Shown in pieces: positions 45,773 to 55,659 of a stretch of DNA of 64,000 nucleotides (position 1 is the stretch's first letter; each line of letters starts with the position of its first letter). The notes beneath the pieces are model-generated. The model made no database searches and had not been told where the DNA came from. It saw only the letters and a list, made by a program, of their open reading frames with translations. Location of the stretch: the NCBI RefSeq assembly GCF_007997085.1, contig NZ_VORR01000002.1:1-64000 (forward strand), given 5' to 3'. The translations under genes were made by a program, and so were the position numbers. The stretch comes from Polaribacter sp. IC066 (GTDB taxonomy: Bacteria; Bacteroidota; Bacteroidia; Flavobacteriales; Flavobacteriaceae).

Positions 45773-48700
45773 ATGATCTTAAAGAATAAAAAATTCAATA
45801 GTAAAAGTAATTTCCTGTTAAATTTAACGCTATTATGTGCTTTTTTATCAATGTTTCATGCAAACGCACAGTGTGTAGTGACAACAGATTGCGATGGTGA
45901 CGGAATTGTAAATAGCATTGATTTAGATGACGATAACGACGGTATTTTAGATTGTGTAGAAAATGGTTCAAGCACGCCGTTTTTGAGTAATTTGTTTTCT
46001 ACTGCGGGCAGTGCATCTTTTATCAGTGCAAGCGAAATAGAACTTACACCAGACTTGCAAACGCAAGCTGGGTCGTCGATGTCTTTTGGTAAAATTGATT
46101 TTAATCAAAATTTTGATTTTTCGATAGAAATTAATTTAGGCGTTAAAGATATAGGAGCAGATGGTATTGCAATTGTTTTTCATAACGATTCTAATGGTAT
46201 TGCTACTGTTGGTTCTACAGGTCAAGGAATTGGCGCTAGAAATATTAGAAACGGTATTGCTATAGAATTTGATACGCATCAAAATATAGAAGATTTAAGG
46301 AATGATCATACGCAAATAAAAAATACAAGGACTTGGGTTGACCTTACACCAATGACCGATTTAGGGAATATAGAAGATGGCAAATGGCATCTTGTAGATT
46401 TTAGTTGGGATGCAGATGCTAAAACGTTAAGCTATTCTTTTAATGGCACTGTTATCGCAAATTATACGGATGATTTAATCGCGAATGTGTTTAACGGGGA
46501 ATCTAATGTTCATTTTGGTTTTACGTCATCTACTGGAGGATTAAGCAATAGTCAAAAAATTAGATTAATCAATGATTTATGTAGTTATCCTTTATATGTA
46601 GATACGGATAATGATGGTATTCCAAATCATTTAGATACAGATTCAGACAACGATGGGTGTCCAGACGCTTTAGAAGGAGGCGCTAACTTTACAATTACTG
46701 ATATCGATAGCAATGGTCAATTAACAGGTGATGTAAATACAAACGGAGTTCCGTTAGTTGCAATGTTAACAAGTCAAACAGTAGGCAGTAGTTTAGATGA
46801 TACTGTAAGATCATCTATTTGTGATACTCCTTATCAACCAACCGCGACAGCAGATTGTTTTAGTATTTTTGTAGAAAATAACATTCACGTAACTAGTGGT
46901 GGTACAAATGGAAGTTTAGCAGCAGGAGGCGATTTAACCATAAACGGTAATTATGGAGTTGCTTTGCAAGACTGTGGTTGTTTTGAAAGTAACGGAAATA
47001 AAGTAGGCCTTTTAGTAGCTGGCAAAGTTCAGTATACTTCGGGTGTTTTAAAGTTATACAATCCAACACAATATGCACAAATTGGCACAAGTGCAGGATC
47101 TAATGCATGGTATGCAGATCCACAAAACGCACCAACACCAATTCGAATAACACCAGCAGCAGATTATCAGAGCGCCTCTTATATTCAATTGTCAGGAAAT
47201 GCAGCAGGTTTTAACGCATCTGCCGGAACAAACGCTGTGTTTGCAAAAGATTTGATTGATTTTCCTTTAGCTTTTCAAAGATTACGAACAAATTCAACGA
47301 GTATGTCAGAGAATGCACACAATGCATCTTTAGAAGACGCTGCAGGCAATTCAATATCCAATATTAATCCACCCAGCGATTTAGAAATTTTTCTAAACAA
47401 TGGCATCAACTATATGAACATTACAGGGGCAGATTTAAATAGCGTTCAGAATTTTACCGCTCAAAATCACCCAGATGCAACTAAAGTATTAGTGATTAAT
47501 GTAAATGCACCTGCTACTTTTAATTGGAATGTATGGTCTCAAGGAGGGTTTGCAGATCAAGACTCACCTTACGTACTCTATAATTTTTATAATACTACGG
47601 AGTTAATCATGGAAGGGAACAACGATGTATTCGGAACTATTTTAGCGCCCTTTGCAGCGATTATAAAAACGGTACACACCGCAGATATTTTAGGACAGGT
47701 AATTGGAACTTCTTTTACACAAGACGGTGGCTATGTAAAATGTGCCAACTTTATCCCCGAAGTAGTAGATTCTACAGTTTCAAATTTTGCACCTGTAGCA
47801 ACATTAACTGTTAACAATACCGAATGTTTAAATGGTAATGAGTTTGTTTTTAACAATACCTCAAACATACAGCCAGCAACACAGCCAACAGACCCAATTT
47901 CATATACATGGAACTTTGGAGACGGGACAACTAGCAATTTTATGAAGCCTACTAAAACCTATTCAGATGCAGGCATCTATACAGTTACTTTAACCGCTAC
48001 AAACACTTTTGGCGCTGATACTACCACAACTCAAATTACTGTAATACCTGTTGTAAATGCAGATATTACCACAACAACAATGAGTGCTACAGATGCTTCA
48101 GTAACCAAAGAGTTTACCCTAAACAATCCCAATGATTTTACAAATTATTCTTGGGCTTTAACCGGAACAGGGGCTGGTTTATTTCCGAATCAAACAACAG
48201 TAAACTTTACGTTTACCCAATCAGGAATGTATAATATTCTCTTTTCTGGAACCAATTTAAATGGATGTACGGTAAAAACAATCAAAGTGGTAGTGATTAG
48301 TTCTAACGAAGTTACCGGAGGTAACGACGGGGCGATTGAAAGTGAATCTTTAGGCGATATCATTTCTAAAATCTATGTAGGTCGTAAGAAAAACTCTGTA
48401 CCAACAAAGTTTGTAAAATCAAATGCCAATTTGTACAACAAAGCAAAGTTAAAATCAGCACAGCCTTATCAAGGAAAAGGACAAACAATGTTAGACATGT
48501 TTCCTACAGAATTAGTTGCCGGAAACATTGCGAATATTACCTCACCAACAGACATTTTAGATTATACGGTTGCCGATGAAGTATTGTCTGTAGATTTTTC
48601 TTTAGACGGAAAAACAAAAGGGGTTGTATTAGGGATTAAAACATCTGATAAAATCTACAACCATACCAAAGCATCTTGTGATCGATTAAGAGGTGCCGAG

Positions 48701-50020
48701 ATTTTAAACATTCAAACAGTTCAATTAGAGGGCTACAATTTCTTAATGCAAGGCATTCAGCAAAGAAACGGTGTGGTAGAATATGCTATCTCTTTTGCAA
48801 CGGCAAAGAACAACAACGAGAACACGTATACCATTCAAACCAACTGGTATGTAAACAACTACACCAAGTTTAACGATGTGTATAATTTTCAAGTATGGTC
48901 TACGAATCCTGAAGGTACTAAAAAGTTAGTGACGGATATTTTAAAGAACTTAAGAACCTTTATTCCTGTAACACAAACAGAACTGCAGAAAGTTCCAGAA
49001 ACCTTTGCGGCAAAAATATCAAGAGAGCAAGCAGATTTGGTCATTCTATTAAGAAGCACAAAAGAAGGTTTAAACACCGAGATCTCTATGGAAGAATTGT
49101 ACTCTGAAACGGCCAATAATGTAAAATACAGATACAATCCTGTAAATACAGCGTTTGAGCAAACAGTAAGAGTAGACATCAAAGATGGTTATGAATATGA
49201 TGCTTTGATCAAAGTAAACGGACAAGTAGAAGACGCTTTTTATCATTCAGACGGAAACTGGGGATTGGATTTCGACAAGAGATACACCGAGGTAAAAGAG
49301 TATTTTGTATCTAATGATTTCGACAGATTTTATAATGACGATGAATATGCTATCAACAGAAATATAGCCATCAAAGCAACGAGTGAATATGATTATTTAA
49401 CGGTTTATAAGTCATTATTACCCGGAACATTATCTGCAGATTATTCCGAATACAAGTATGTTGCTTTTACAGCAACAGGCTCTGGATTAATGGAGTTAGG
49501 TTTGATCAAATCATCAATTGAAAACTGGAAATCACAATACAGAATCATGGTCGACGTCTCTGAAGAAGCACAAACCTACTATGTACCTTTTGATGTGTTT
49601 ACATCTACCGGAACCTTGGATGAGATGACTGTAGAAGATTTTACCACCTTAACCTTTACGTTTTTACCTGTAGAAGCACAAACAAAAGAATTAGACTTAA
49701 ACATTTCTGATGTAAGGTTTACCAAGACAGCTGTTGAAAGTGAAACAATACAAAAAATCAAAACTTTTGAGAATGAGTTTATGGCCTATCCAAATCCATC
49801 AAAAGGAAATGTAAACTTGTTATTGTTTAGTAAAACAGATACAGAAGCAACAGTAACTTTAACAGATATTACGGGCAAAATCATCTACCAAGGAGAAACA
49901 ACATTAACAGCGGGTAAAAATGAACTAGCGTTCGATTTTAAGGTGAAACCAGGAGTAATGCTTTTAAAAGTAACCAGCAATCAAGTAAATTATGGGACCT
50001 CTAAAATTCTATTCAGATAG
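45773..50020 (+). CDS. Giant T9SS surface protein: lectin, choice-of-anchor A and PKD domains
   Basis: The 1,415-residue secreted protein has a signal peptide (FLLNLTLLCAFLSMFHANAQ). Calcium-binding TSP3 repeats lie at about 37-62 and 277-305 (DGDGIVNSIDLDDDNDG, DTDNDGIPNHLDTDSDNDG). An L-type lectin-like domain lies between (about 62-270, AIEFDTHQN). A choice-of-anchor A domain (about 358-660) and PKD domains (about 676-760, WNFGDGTTSNF, plus a degenerate second copy) follow, then about 480 residues with no recognised domain and a C-terminal T9SS sorting domain (MAYPNPSKGNV, about 1333-1415). It is likely an adhesin or polysaccharide-binding surface protein. It is transcribed toward the LruC lipoprotein gene. 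Confidence 0.88.
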   Translation: MILKNKKFNSKSNFLLNLTLLCAFLSMFHANAQCVVTTDCDGDGIVNSIDLDDDNDGILDCVENGSSTPFLSNLFSTAGSASFISASEIELTPDLQTQAGSSMSFGKIDFNQNFDFSIEINLGVKDIGADGIAIVFHNDSNGIATVGSTGQGIGARNIRNGIAIEFDTHQNIEDLRNDHTQIKNTRTWVDLTPMTDLGNIEDGKWHLVDFSWDADAKTLSYSFNGTVIANYTDDLIANVFNGESNVHFGFTSSTGGLSNSQKIRLINDLCSYPLYVDTDNDGIPNHLDTDSDNDGCPDALEGGANFTITDIDSNGQLTGDVNTNGVPLVAMLTSQTVGSSLDDTVRSSICDTPYQPTATADCFSIFVENNIHVTSGGTNGSLAAGGDLTINGNYGVALQDCGCFESNGNKVGLLVAGKVQYTSGVLKLYNPTQYAQIGTSAGSNAWYADPQNAPTPIRITPAADYQSASYIQLSGNAAGFNASAGTNAVFAKDLIDFPLAFQRLRTNSTSMSENAHNASLEDAAGNSISNINPPSDLEIFLNNGINYMNITGADLNSVQNFTAQNHPDATKVLVINVNAPATFNWNVWSQGGFADQDSPYVLYNFYNTTELIMEGNNDVFGTILAPFAAIIKTVHTADILGQVIGTSFTQDGGYVKCANFIPEVVDSTVSNFAPVATLTVNNTECLNGNEFVFNNTSNIQPATQPTDPISYTWNFGDGTTSNFMKPTKTYSDAGIYTVTLTATNTFGADTTTTQITVIPVVNADITTTTMSATDASVTKEFTLNNPNDFTNYSWALTGTGAGLFPNQTTVNFTFTQSGMYNILFSGTNLNGCTVKTIKVVVISSNEVTGGNDGAIESESLGDIISKIYVGRKKNSVPTKFVKSNANLYNKAKLKSAQPYQGKGQTMLDMFPTELVAGNIANITSPTDILDYTVADEVLSVDFSLDGKTKGVVLGIKTSDKIYNHTKASCDRLRGAEILNIQTVQLEGYNFLMQGIQQRNGVVEYAISFATAKNNNENTYTIQTNWYVNNYTKFNDVYNFQVWSTNPEGTKKLVTDILKNLRTFIPVTQTELQKVPETFAAKISREQADLVILLRSTKEGLNTEISMEELYSETANNVKYRYNPVNTAFEQTVRVDIKDGYEYDALIKVNGQVEDAFYHSDGNWGLDFDKRYTEVKEYFVSNDFDRFYNDDEYAINRNIAIKATSEYDYLTVYKSLLPGTLSADYSEYKYVAFTATGSGLMELGLIKSSIENWKSQYRIMVDVSEEAQTYYVPFDVFTSTGTLDEMTVEDFTTLTFTFLPVEAQTKELDLNISDVRFTKTAVESETIQKIKTFENEFMAYPNPSKGNVNLLLFSKTDTEATVTLTDITGKIIYQGETTLTAGKNELAFDFKVKPGVMLLKVTSNQVNYGTSKILFR

Positions 50021-50152
50021 TCTAATAGTGTGTAAGCGCTAAATATATTTTTCATTTTATATCGATAAAGTGTGTTTATCTTAAAAAAAAACAATTCATC
50101 GACATAAGCAGGTTAATTATAGGGCTTACCGTTTTTTAAGAGTTTATATTTA

Positions 50153-50160
50153 TAACTTTG
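50153..50160 (+). promoter_or_regulatory. Promoter -7 element of the LruC lipoprotein gene
   Basis: TAACTTTG matches TAnnTTTG and lies 105 bp before the ATG at 50266. The gene therefore has an unusually long leader for this genome. Confidence 0.45.
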
Positions 50161-50265
50161 TTCAAAAGAAAAACAGAATGTTCTTTAAAAAGTTCATTTT
50201 ATCATCAAATTTTAAAATAGTAATAGACATTAGGTTTATTGTGTTTAACCCTCAAATCAAATTAT

Positions 50266-52500
50266 ATGAAAACTAAATTTTTTACATTAATTATTTTATT
50301 AACATTATTACAAGGTTGTACTAATGAATTTCCAAAAGATAAGGCTGAATCAGTAGCATACATCACGGATGATATTACAACATTGGTGGTACCCAAAGGT
50401 CACGATTTAAGACCTATTACATTACAAAATACCAACATTAATTTATCTGAAGAATCTAAAGCAGATATTGTAAAAATAAAAATATTCAAAATTGAGAATG
50501 ATACGTATAAATTATTGTTCGATGGCGCTATTGATAGAGAAAAATCAATTAGTAGTCTTATCAAAATACCTAATCATGTAGGTTTGTTAGCGGTACAAGC
50601 AGATTTAGCAAGAGGCACAAGAGAGTGGGTCCTAACACCTAATGAATTAGGAAGTTTAGTTATTGAAGATGAAGTTCTAATTGATGAGGAGGATAGTGAA
50701 AACAAAAGCGCTACTGCAGCTAAAACAAGCGCAGCATTTTCTAAAGACAATCCTCCATCATGGAATTGCGGTGATTATGCCGAATTTAATGGCAACGATG
50801 ACGGTAATTTCCAAATAACCACTAATTCAACGCAATCACTTACAGTTACTAAAAACACAAGTATCTATATATGTAGCGGTAGCTCTTGGAATCCAACCTT
50901 GTTAACTGATTGGGGTAGTAAACTTACTATCTATGTCGCTAGTGGGGCGAGTTTATCTCTTCGTGGATCATTATATTCAACTACATATAACGAAGGTACT
51001 TTTAATGGAGTAAATACAATCTTCACAAATAAAAGTGAATTTAACAACTGGGGGACTGCGAATATTGTTGGAAATCTTGGTGTCTTTTCTGATGAAATAA
51101 ATATTTATGGAGGAACTTGTAATATTTCGGGATCTTTAAGCATAGAGGGACATTTTGATAATGATGGAGGAACTGTAAATGTTGGTGGAAGTGTTACAAT
51201 TTCAGATAAATTGCACAATAAAGAGGGATCTACACTTAAAGTTGGTGGGGATTTTACTGTTAATAGTGGTGAATTTAAAAACGAATGTAAAACTACTATT
51301 TCTGGTAACTTCGTAAACAGTAAAAAAGTAGAATTTAAAAATGCTTCTTACACCGCAATAACTGGAAGTTTTACAAGTAATCCAAGTACCGATATAAAAA
51401 TTGAAGAAGGTTCAATATTTAAATGTGCAAGTATTACATCTGGCGGAAACATAAAAGGAAATCATGGGTATTCTATTATAGAAACTGGTTCTATAACTTT
51501 TTGGTCATCAAGTAAACAGTTTAAAGGAGAATTAGATATTTGCTCTAATAGTTATACAGACGGCATGGGTGATAACAAAGTAATTAATTCTTGTACTACT
51601 TTTATCTCTACCAGTGCTTGTTCATTAGGATATAATAACGCAGTTGATAACGATAACGATGGCGCAATTGCAGGTGTAGATGTAGATGATAACAACGCGA
51701 GTGTAGCTTCTTATCAGTATCCGCAAGGACAAAATACTTTCTTTACATCGTTGTATGAAGATTTATATCCGTGTATGGGAGATTACGATTTAAATGATTT
51801 AGTACATAATTACACGTACCAAGAAAGTATCAGTAATGGAGAAAATGCTTCGATAACCGAAATTAAATTCAATTATAAATTTCCAGCAATAGGAGCAGGT
51901 TTTAACAACAGCCTTGTTTTACGTGTTATGGATGAAGATAATAATGCAACTTTAAATTTAGAGAGCTCTGATCGGTATGCTAGCAGCAAAATAACAAGAA
52001 TGCATGACAGTCAGAATAATACAACCTTATTTATTTTTAATAATATAAAAACAATCTATACCGAGAATGTTAGTGGCATCATTAATACGGTGGAAATAGA
52101 GTATTCAGACATTCCAGTAATTTCAGGAACTGTTTCAAATATAAACGGAGCTTATGACGAGTTTATACTTCAAGATGGTAAGTTGGGTCATGAAATACAT
52201 CCTTTATATAATGAGTTGCACCGTAATTATTCGGCTTTAAACACACCAACGATGTACAATGATGCAAATAACTTTTCAAGATGTGATGATAAGTCTTTAG
52301 GTGATGGTAATTTATTTATAAATGCAAACGGATTTCCTTGGGTGTTAACAGATTTACCAATGGATTTACCTTGGCCAAAAGAGGGGGTTTTAATTTTAGA
52401 AGCGTATCCTAATTTTGATGATTTTGTAATTTCAAATCCTGCTTTAGATTGGTATTCAAGTATTAATGGAAACAGAGAAGAATCGCAAATAATAAAATAA
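50266..52500 (+). CDS. LruC-domain surface lipoprotein with beta-solenoid-like repeats
   Basis: The 744-residue lipoprotein has its lipid-attachment cysteine at C18 in LLTLLQGCTNEF. After a linker, residues about 160-450 are short Gly/Asn-rich repeats (NISGSLSIEG, NVGGSVTISDK, KVGGDFTVNSG, TISGNFVNS) like a right-handed solenoid. A calcium-binding DNDNDGAIAGVDVDDNNA lies near residue 460. The C-terminal LruC domain (GDYDLNDLVHNY onward) follows. I chose the ATG at 50266, since it opens on the lipoprotein signal; upstream in-frame sequence lacks ATG. Neighbouring the T9SS giant, it may share a surface-structure role. Confidence 0.82.
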   Translation: MKTKFFTLIILLTLLQGCTNEFPKDKAESVAYITDDITTLVVPKGHDLRPITLQNTNINLSEESKADIVKIKIFKIENDTYKLLFDGAIDREKSISSLIKIPNHVGLLAVQADLARGTREWVLTPNELGSLVIEDEVLIDEEDSENKSATAAKTSAAFSKDNPPSWNCGDYAEFNGNDDGNFQITTNSTQSLTVTKNTSIYICSGSSWNPTLLTDWGSKLTIYVASGASLSLRGSLYSTTYNEGTFNGVNTIFTNKSEFNNWGTANIVGNLGVFSDEINIYGGTCNISGSLSIEGHFDNDGGTVNVGGSVTISDKLHNKEGSTLKVGGDFTVNSGEFKNECKTTISGNFVNSKKVEFKNASYTAITGSFTSNPSTDIKIEEGSIFKCASITSGGNIKGNHGYSIIETGSITFWSSSKQFKGELDICSNSYTDGMGDNKVINSCTTFISTSACSLGYNNAVDNDNDGAIAGVDVDDNNASVASYQYPQGQNTFFTSLYEDLYPCMGDYDLNDLVHNYTYQESISNGENASITEIKFNYKFPAIGAGFNNSLVLRVMDEDNNATLNLESSDRYASSKITRMHDSQNNTTLFIFNNIKTIYTENVSGIINTVEIEYSDIPVISGTVSNINGAYDEFILQDGKLGHEIHPLYNELHRNYSALNTPTMYNDANNFSRCDDKSLGDGNLFINANGFPWVLTDLPMDLPWPKEGVLILEAYPNFDDFVISNPALDWYSSINGNREESQIIK

Positions 52501-52523
52501 TTAAATAGAGTTTAAACAATTAC

Positions 52524-52566
52524 AAAGCGCCTACATAATAGTAATCAACTAGTATGTAGGCGCTTT
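52524..52566 (+). terminator. Terminator of the LruC gene
   Basis: A perfect 14-bp stem (52524-52537 with 52553-52566) encloses a 15-base loop and ends in a T run. It lies 24 bp after the stop codon. Confidence 0.8.
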
Positions 52567-52569
52567 TAT

Positions 52570-53187
52570 AGTTTGTTTAAGTTTGTGTACAGCTAAATTA
52601 TTAGGTATTTTGAATACGATTTCAATTAAAATAGCAGGCTAAATTTCTTGAAAAAAAAACAGGGCATTTTATTTATTGTGATGCTCAATTTTGCTTTTTA
52701 GAGTGATGTAGATTACTTTTAATGAATAGAAATTAAACGATACCAGAAATTTGATTGAGTATTTACACTTCAGCTCTACTATTGTAGCGGCTAAAATAAA
52801 ATAGTAGCTAAATAAAAAGTAGTGGTATCTAGTGTCCAGTAAACACAGAGCTTATTTATTTTATAAGAGAGTTGCTTTGTAAACTCTTTAAATACAAAAA
52901 AGGTTGTTGCTTGTTTTCGGTTAATTTTTTTGTAAGTTGATTTATTTTAGGTGATTAAGGTGTTTTTTTAAAGGATAAAAAATTATAACTTCCTATTATT
53001 TTTACTTTTTAAAAAGGTTTGTAGAAAGCCAAATAAAAATAATCAAGATAAACTCAAGCAGAAATTGTAGAATATTGAATTCTAAAATGAGGCTTCTTTC
53101 TGTTTTTCTGGTTAAAAACACAAAACTGTGGCATATAATTTTTGTTTAAAAATTTTTTTAGTTGATGCTTTGCAGTAACGAATTCAA
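52570..53187. other. Gene-free AT-rich stretch
   Basis: I see no coding region, RNA gene or repeat in these 600 bp on either strand. Short poly-A and poly-T runs are frequent. It separates the surface-protein genes from the minus-strand arsenosugar-type locus. Confidence 0.6.
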
Positions 53188-54072
53188 TTATTTTTTACTA
53201 AAAGGATATAATTCTTGCTTCAAAAACCCTTTCGGGAAATGTTCATCACCATTAAAACCGATTTCAATATCTCTGCCAGAATGCGGAATATAATTGGTTT
53301 TAAAAAGATAATCCCAGATACTTAGAGTAAGTCCGAAGTTTACACCAAATTTTCTTTCTGCTGGTAATTTTTTAGCGTGATGCCAAATGTGCATTTTAGG
53401 GTTGTTAAAAATGTATTTTAAAAAGCCATAATCCCAATTGATATTGGCATGATTTAAATGCCCAATAGTGATGTTAAAAAAGTGCACAAATGCAACATCT
53501 TGTGCAGAAAAGCCTCCAATAATTGCTAAAGGAATATAGCGTAAAGAATTATAAACAACAGGTTCCATCCAATGATAACGCAAGTGTGCAGCAAAGCCCA
53601 TTTGTTTTACAGAGTGATGCACTTTGTGAAAATTCCAAAGAAATTCAACTCTATGTAATAATCTATGCGTCCACCATTGTGCAAAATCAACCACAATAAA
53701 AAAGATAAAAATACGAGGTACAAAAGCCATTGAATTCAAATCTAATAATTGAAAACTAGCAACAGATAAACCTATAAATCCTAAAATATCATTAAAAATT
53801 GCGGCTGCAGAATTTGATAAAGCAATTAAAACAATTAAGTTTAATAAAAAGAAATTAAAAAACATGTAAAACGTGTCTAACCAAAAATCTTTTCTGAATA
53901 AAGATTGATTTTTACGCCAAGGAAAAATAGCTTCCAATCCCCAAACAACCAAAGAGATTATAATTAATCCGTAGAAATAGTTCTCCCAATTAAGATCCAT
54001 TAAAACAGACTGTTTTATGTAATTCCAATAATTGGAATAGGAAATTTTTATGATTTCTATATATTTATCCAT
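53188..54072 (-). CDS. Sterol desaturase family membrane di-iron enzyme
   Basis: The 294-residue protein has four to five membrane helices and the three histidine clusters of the fatty-acid hydroxylase/sterol desaturase superfamily: WWTHRLLHR, FHKVHHS and MHIWHHAKK. Such enzymes use a di-iron centre to oxidise lipids or similar molecules. In arsenosugar-type loci a sterol-desaturase-like gene is a frequent companion, perhaps acting on an arsenolipid (inferred). It is the last gene of the minus-strand series here, 56 bp after the nucleoside phosphorylase gene. Confidence 0.85.
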   Translation of the reverse strand: MDKYIEIIKISYSNYWNYIKQSVLMDLNWENYFYGLIIISLVVWGLEAIFPWRKNQSLFRKDFWLDTFYMFFNFFLLNLIVLIALSNSAAAIFNDILGFIGLSVASFQLLDLNSMAFVPRIFIFFIVVDFAQWWTHRLLHRVEFLWNFHKVHHSVKQMGFAAHLRYHWMEPVVYNSLRYIPLAIIGGFSAQDVAFVHFFNITIGHLNHANINWDYGFLKYIFNNPKMHIWHHAKKLPAERKFGVNFGLTLSIWDYLFKTNYIPHSGRDIEIGFNGDEHFPKGFLKQELYPFSKK

Positions 54073-54128
54073 CGACTACAAAGATACAGAGAGCTTTTAA
54101 ATTATTAAAAGTGGGATACTTAAATATA

Positions 54129-54944
54129 TCATAAAACCTTAATCACTTCTTTAAAGAGGGTAATCATTTTTGGTTCTGCTTCACCAGCAATCGCAATAAT
54201 TTCTGAAATATCTACCGGTTGTAAATTTTTAGGATCACATTCATCTGTTAAAACAGAAATAGCAGCACAAGGTAAGTTTAACTGCTTGGCAACAATAACT
54301 TCAGGAACTGTGCTCATTCCAACAGCATCTACTTCTAAAATTTGCAACATTCTATATTCTGCTCTTGTTTCTAATTGCGGTCCTAAAACGCTTGCATAAA
54401 TTCCTTTATGTAATTGAATTTTATGTTCTTGAGCAATTAAATTCAATTGCGAGTTCATTTCGGCAGAGTACGGTGCCAACATATCAGCAAAAATATTACC
54501 AAAGTTATTGGCGCCTGGAAACGCTAAAGGAGAACTTCCCTGCAAATTAATATGGTCTTCAATGAGCATTAAATCACCTTTCTTATAGGCAAGATTGATA
54601 GCTCCGGCAGCATTTGAAATTAGTAATTTCTTGATTCCTAAACCATGCATGGTTCTAATTCCGTAGGTAACTTCCCAAGCATCATACCCTTCATATAAGT
54701 GAAAACGACCAGCCATTACAAGTACTTTTTTGCCAGATAATTCTCCGTAAATTAGTTTTCCTGAATGAAATTCTACGGTTGCTTCAGGGAAATTAGGAAT
54801 ATCGGCATATGCAATCTCTTTTTCAATAGAAACTTCGTTCACTAATCTTCCCAAGCCTGTTCCTAAAACAATTCCTATTTCTGGATTTGTAATTCCGTTT
54901 GATATTAAAAAATTGACTGTTTCTTTTAATTGGTGTTTTTTCAT
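54129..54944 (-). CDS. Purine-nucleoside phosphorylase
   Basis: The 271-residue trimeric-type PNP shows IGIVLGTGLGRLVNEV (phosphate-binding), FHSGKLIYG, GRFHLYEGYDAWEVTYGIR, LISNAAGAINLAYKKGD and GMSTVPEVIVAKQ. It cleaves purine nucleosides with phosphate. In this gene context it could remove adenine from a 5'-deoxyadenosyl-arsenic intermediate, which is a step required to turn the ArsS product into an arsenosugar (inferred). It starts 5 bp after the DM13 protein gene. Confidence 0.93.
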   Translation of the reverse strand: MKKHQLKETVNFLISNGITNPEIGIVLGTGLGRLVNEVSIEKEIAYADIPNFPEATVEFHSGKLIYGELSGKKVLVMAGRFHLYEGYDAWEVTYGIRTMHGLGIKKLLISNAAGAINLAYKKGDLMLIEDHINLQGSSPLAFPGANNFGNIFADMLAPYSAEMNSQLNLIAQEHKIQLHKGIYASVLGPQLETRAEYRMLQILEVDAVGMSTVPEVIVAKQLNLPCAAISVLTDECDPKNLQPVDISEIIAIAGEAEPKMITLFKEVIKVL

Positions 54945-54949
54945 AAGTA

Positions 54950-55654
54950 TTACTGAATCACTAATTTTTGAGTTTTTGATTTTCCTTCCATATTAATTTT
55001 AACGAGATAAATTCCGCGACTAAAATTAGAAATATTAAGGGTTGTTTTTGTGTTGTTCTTTTGATGAAAAACTTGTTTTCCTAAAACATTAAAAATACGA
55101 ATTTCAGCAGAACTAGTATTCATATTTAAAAAATGAATTTTGTCTTTTGCGGGATTTGGATAGAAAGAAATTTTATCTATTTTAAAAGTATCATTATCTA
55201 ATACCGAACAAGAACTAGCATTAAATTTAGTAAAAGTCCCTAAATCCCAAAAATGATTAAATTGCAAACAATAGAAAAAAACGGTATCAAAATCAGAAAT
55301 ATCTTTGTTGTCTGGAATGGTAACTGAAAGCGACTGTTTTCCTGAAGGTTTTATCAAACCGAAATCAATATGATTTAAAGTAGCAATTAATGTTTCCGTT
55401 AATTCCTCTTTTGTTTTTCCATTTGATGAAACTAAAAAAGCTCTTACATCTGGTCCTGGCTCTGTAGAAAAATTTTCTTCAAGAGATAGTGTTATTTGAT
55501 TTTTAGATGTTAATGAAATGCTTACATCACCAGAAATATTATAAGAAGGCGCATCTTTTACATTGTTGCCAAATTCGCCAAGAGTTTCTGTGCATTGTCC
55601 ATGTATGTTGATACTAATAAATGCTAAAAGTAAGATAAGTAGTAATTTTTTCAT
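54950..55654 (-). CDS. Secreted DM13-like protein with T9SS sorting domain
   Basis: The 234-residue protein has a signal peptide (LLLILLLAFISINIHGQ). A beta-rich domain resembling DM13 follows (about 40-145, GPDVRAFLVSSNGKT ... FDTVFFYCLQFNHFWDLGTF), a fold with a conserved Cys proposed to act in redox or electron transfer. A C-terminal T9SS type A domain (FYPNPAKDKIHF onward) ends the protein. It lies between the transferase and nucleoside phosphorylase genes, with 5 bp on each side, so it belongs to the locus. No role in arsenic chemistry is established. Confidence 0.75.
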   Translation of the reverse strand: MKKLLLILLLAFISINIHGQCTETLGEFGNNVKDAPSYNISGDVSISLTSKNQITLSLEENFSTEPGPDVRAFLVSSNGKTKEELTETLIATLNHIDFGLIKPSGKQSLSVTIPDNKDISDFDTVFFYCLQFNHFWDLGTFTKFNASSCSVLDNDTFKIDKISFYPNPAKDKIHFLNMNTSSAEIRIFNVLGKQVFHQKNNTKTTLNISNFSRGIYLVKINMEGKSKTQKLVIQ

Positions 55655-55659
55655 GTAAA

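Noticed and set aside
52570..53187. Possible small RNA or hidden gene in the AT-rich gap
   Set aside because: No stable hairpin, promoter-terminator pair or coding pattern was found after the LruC terminator.
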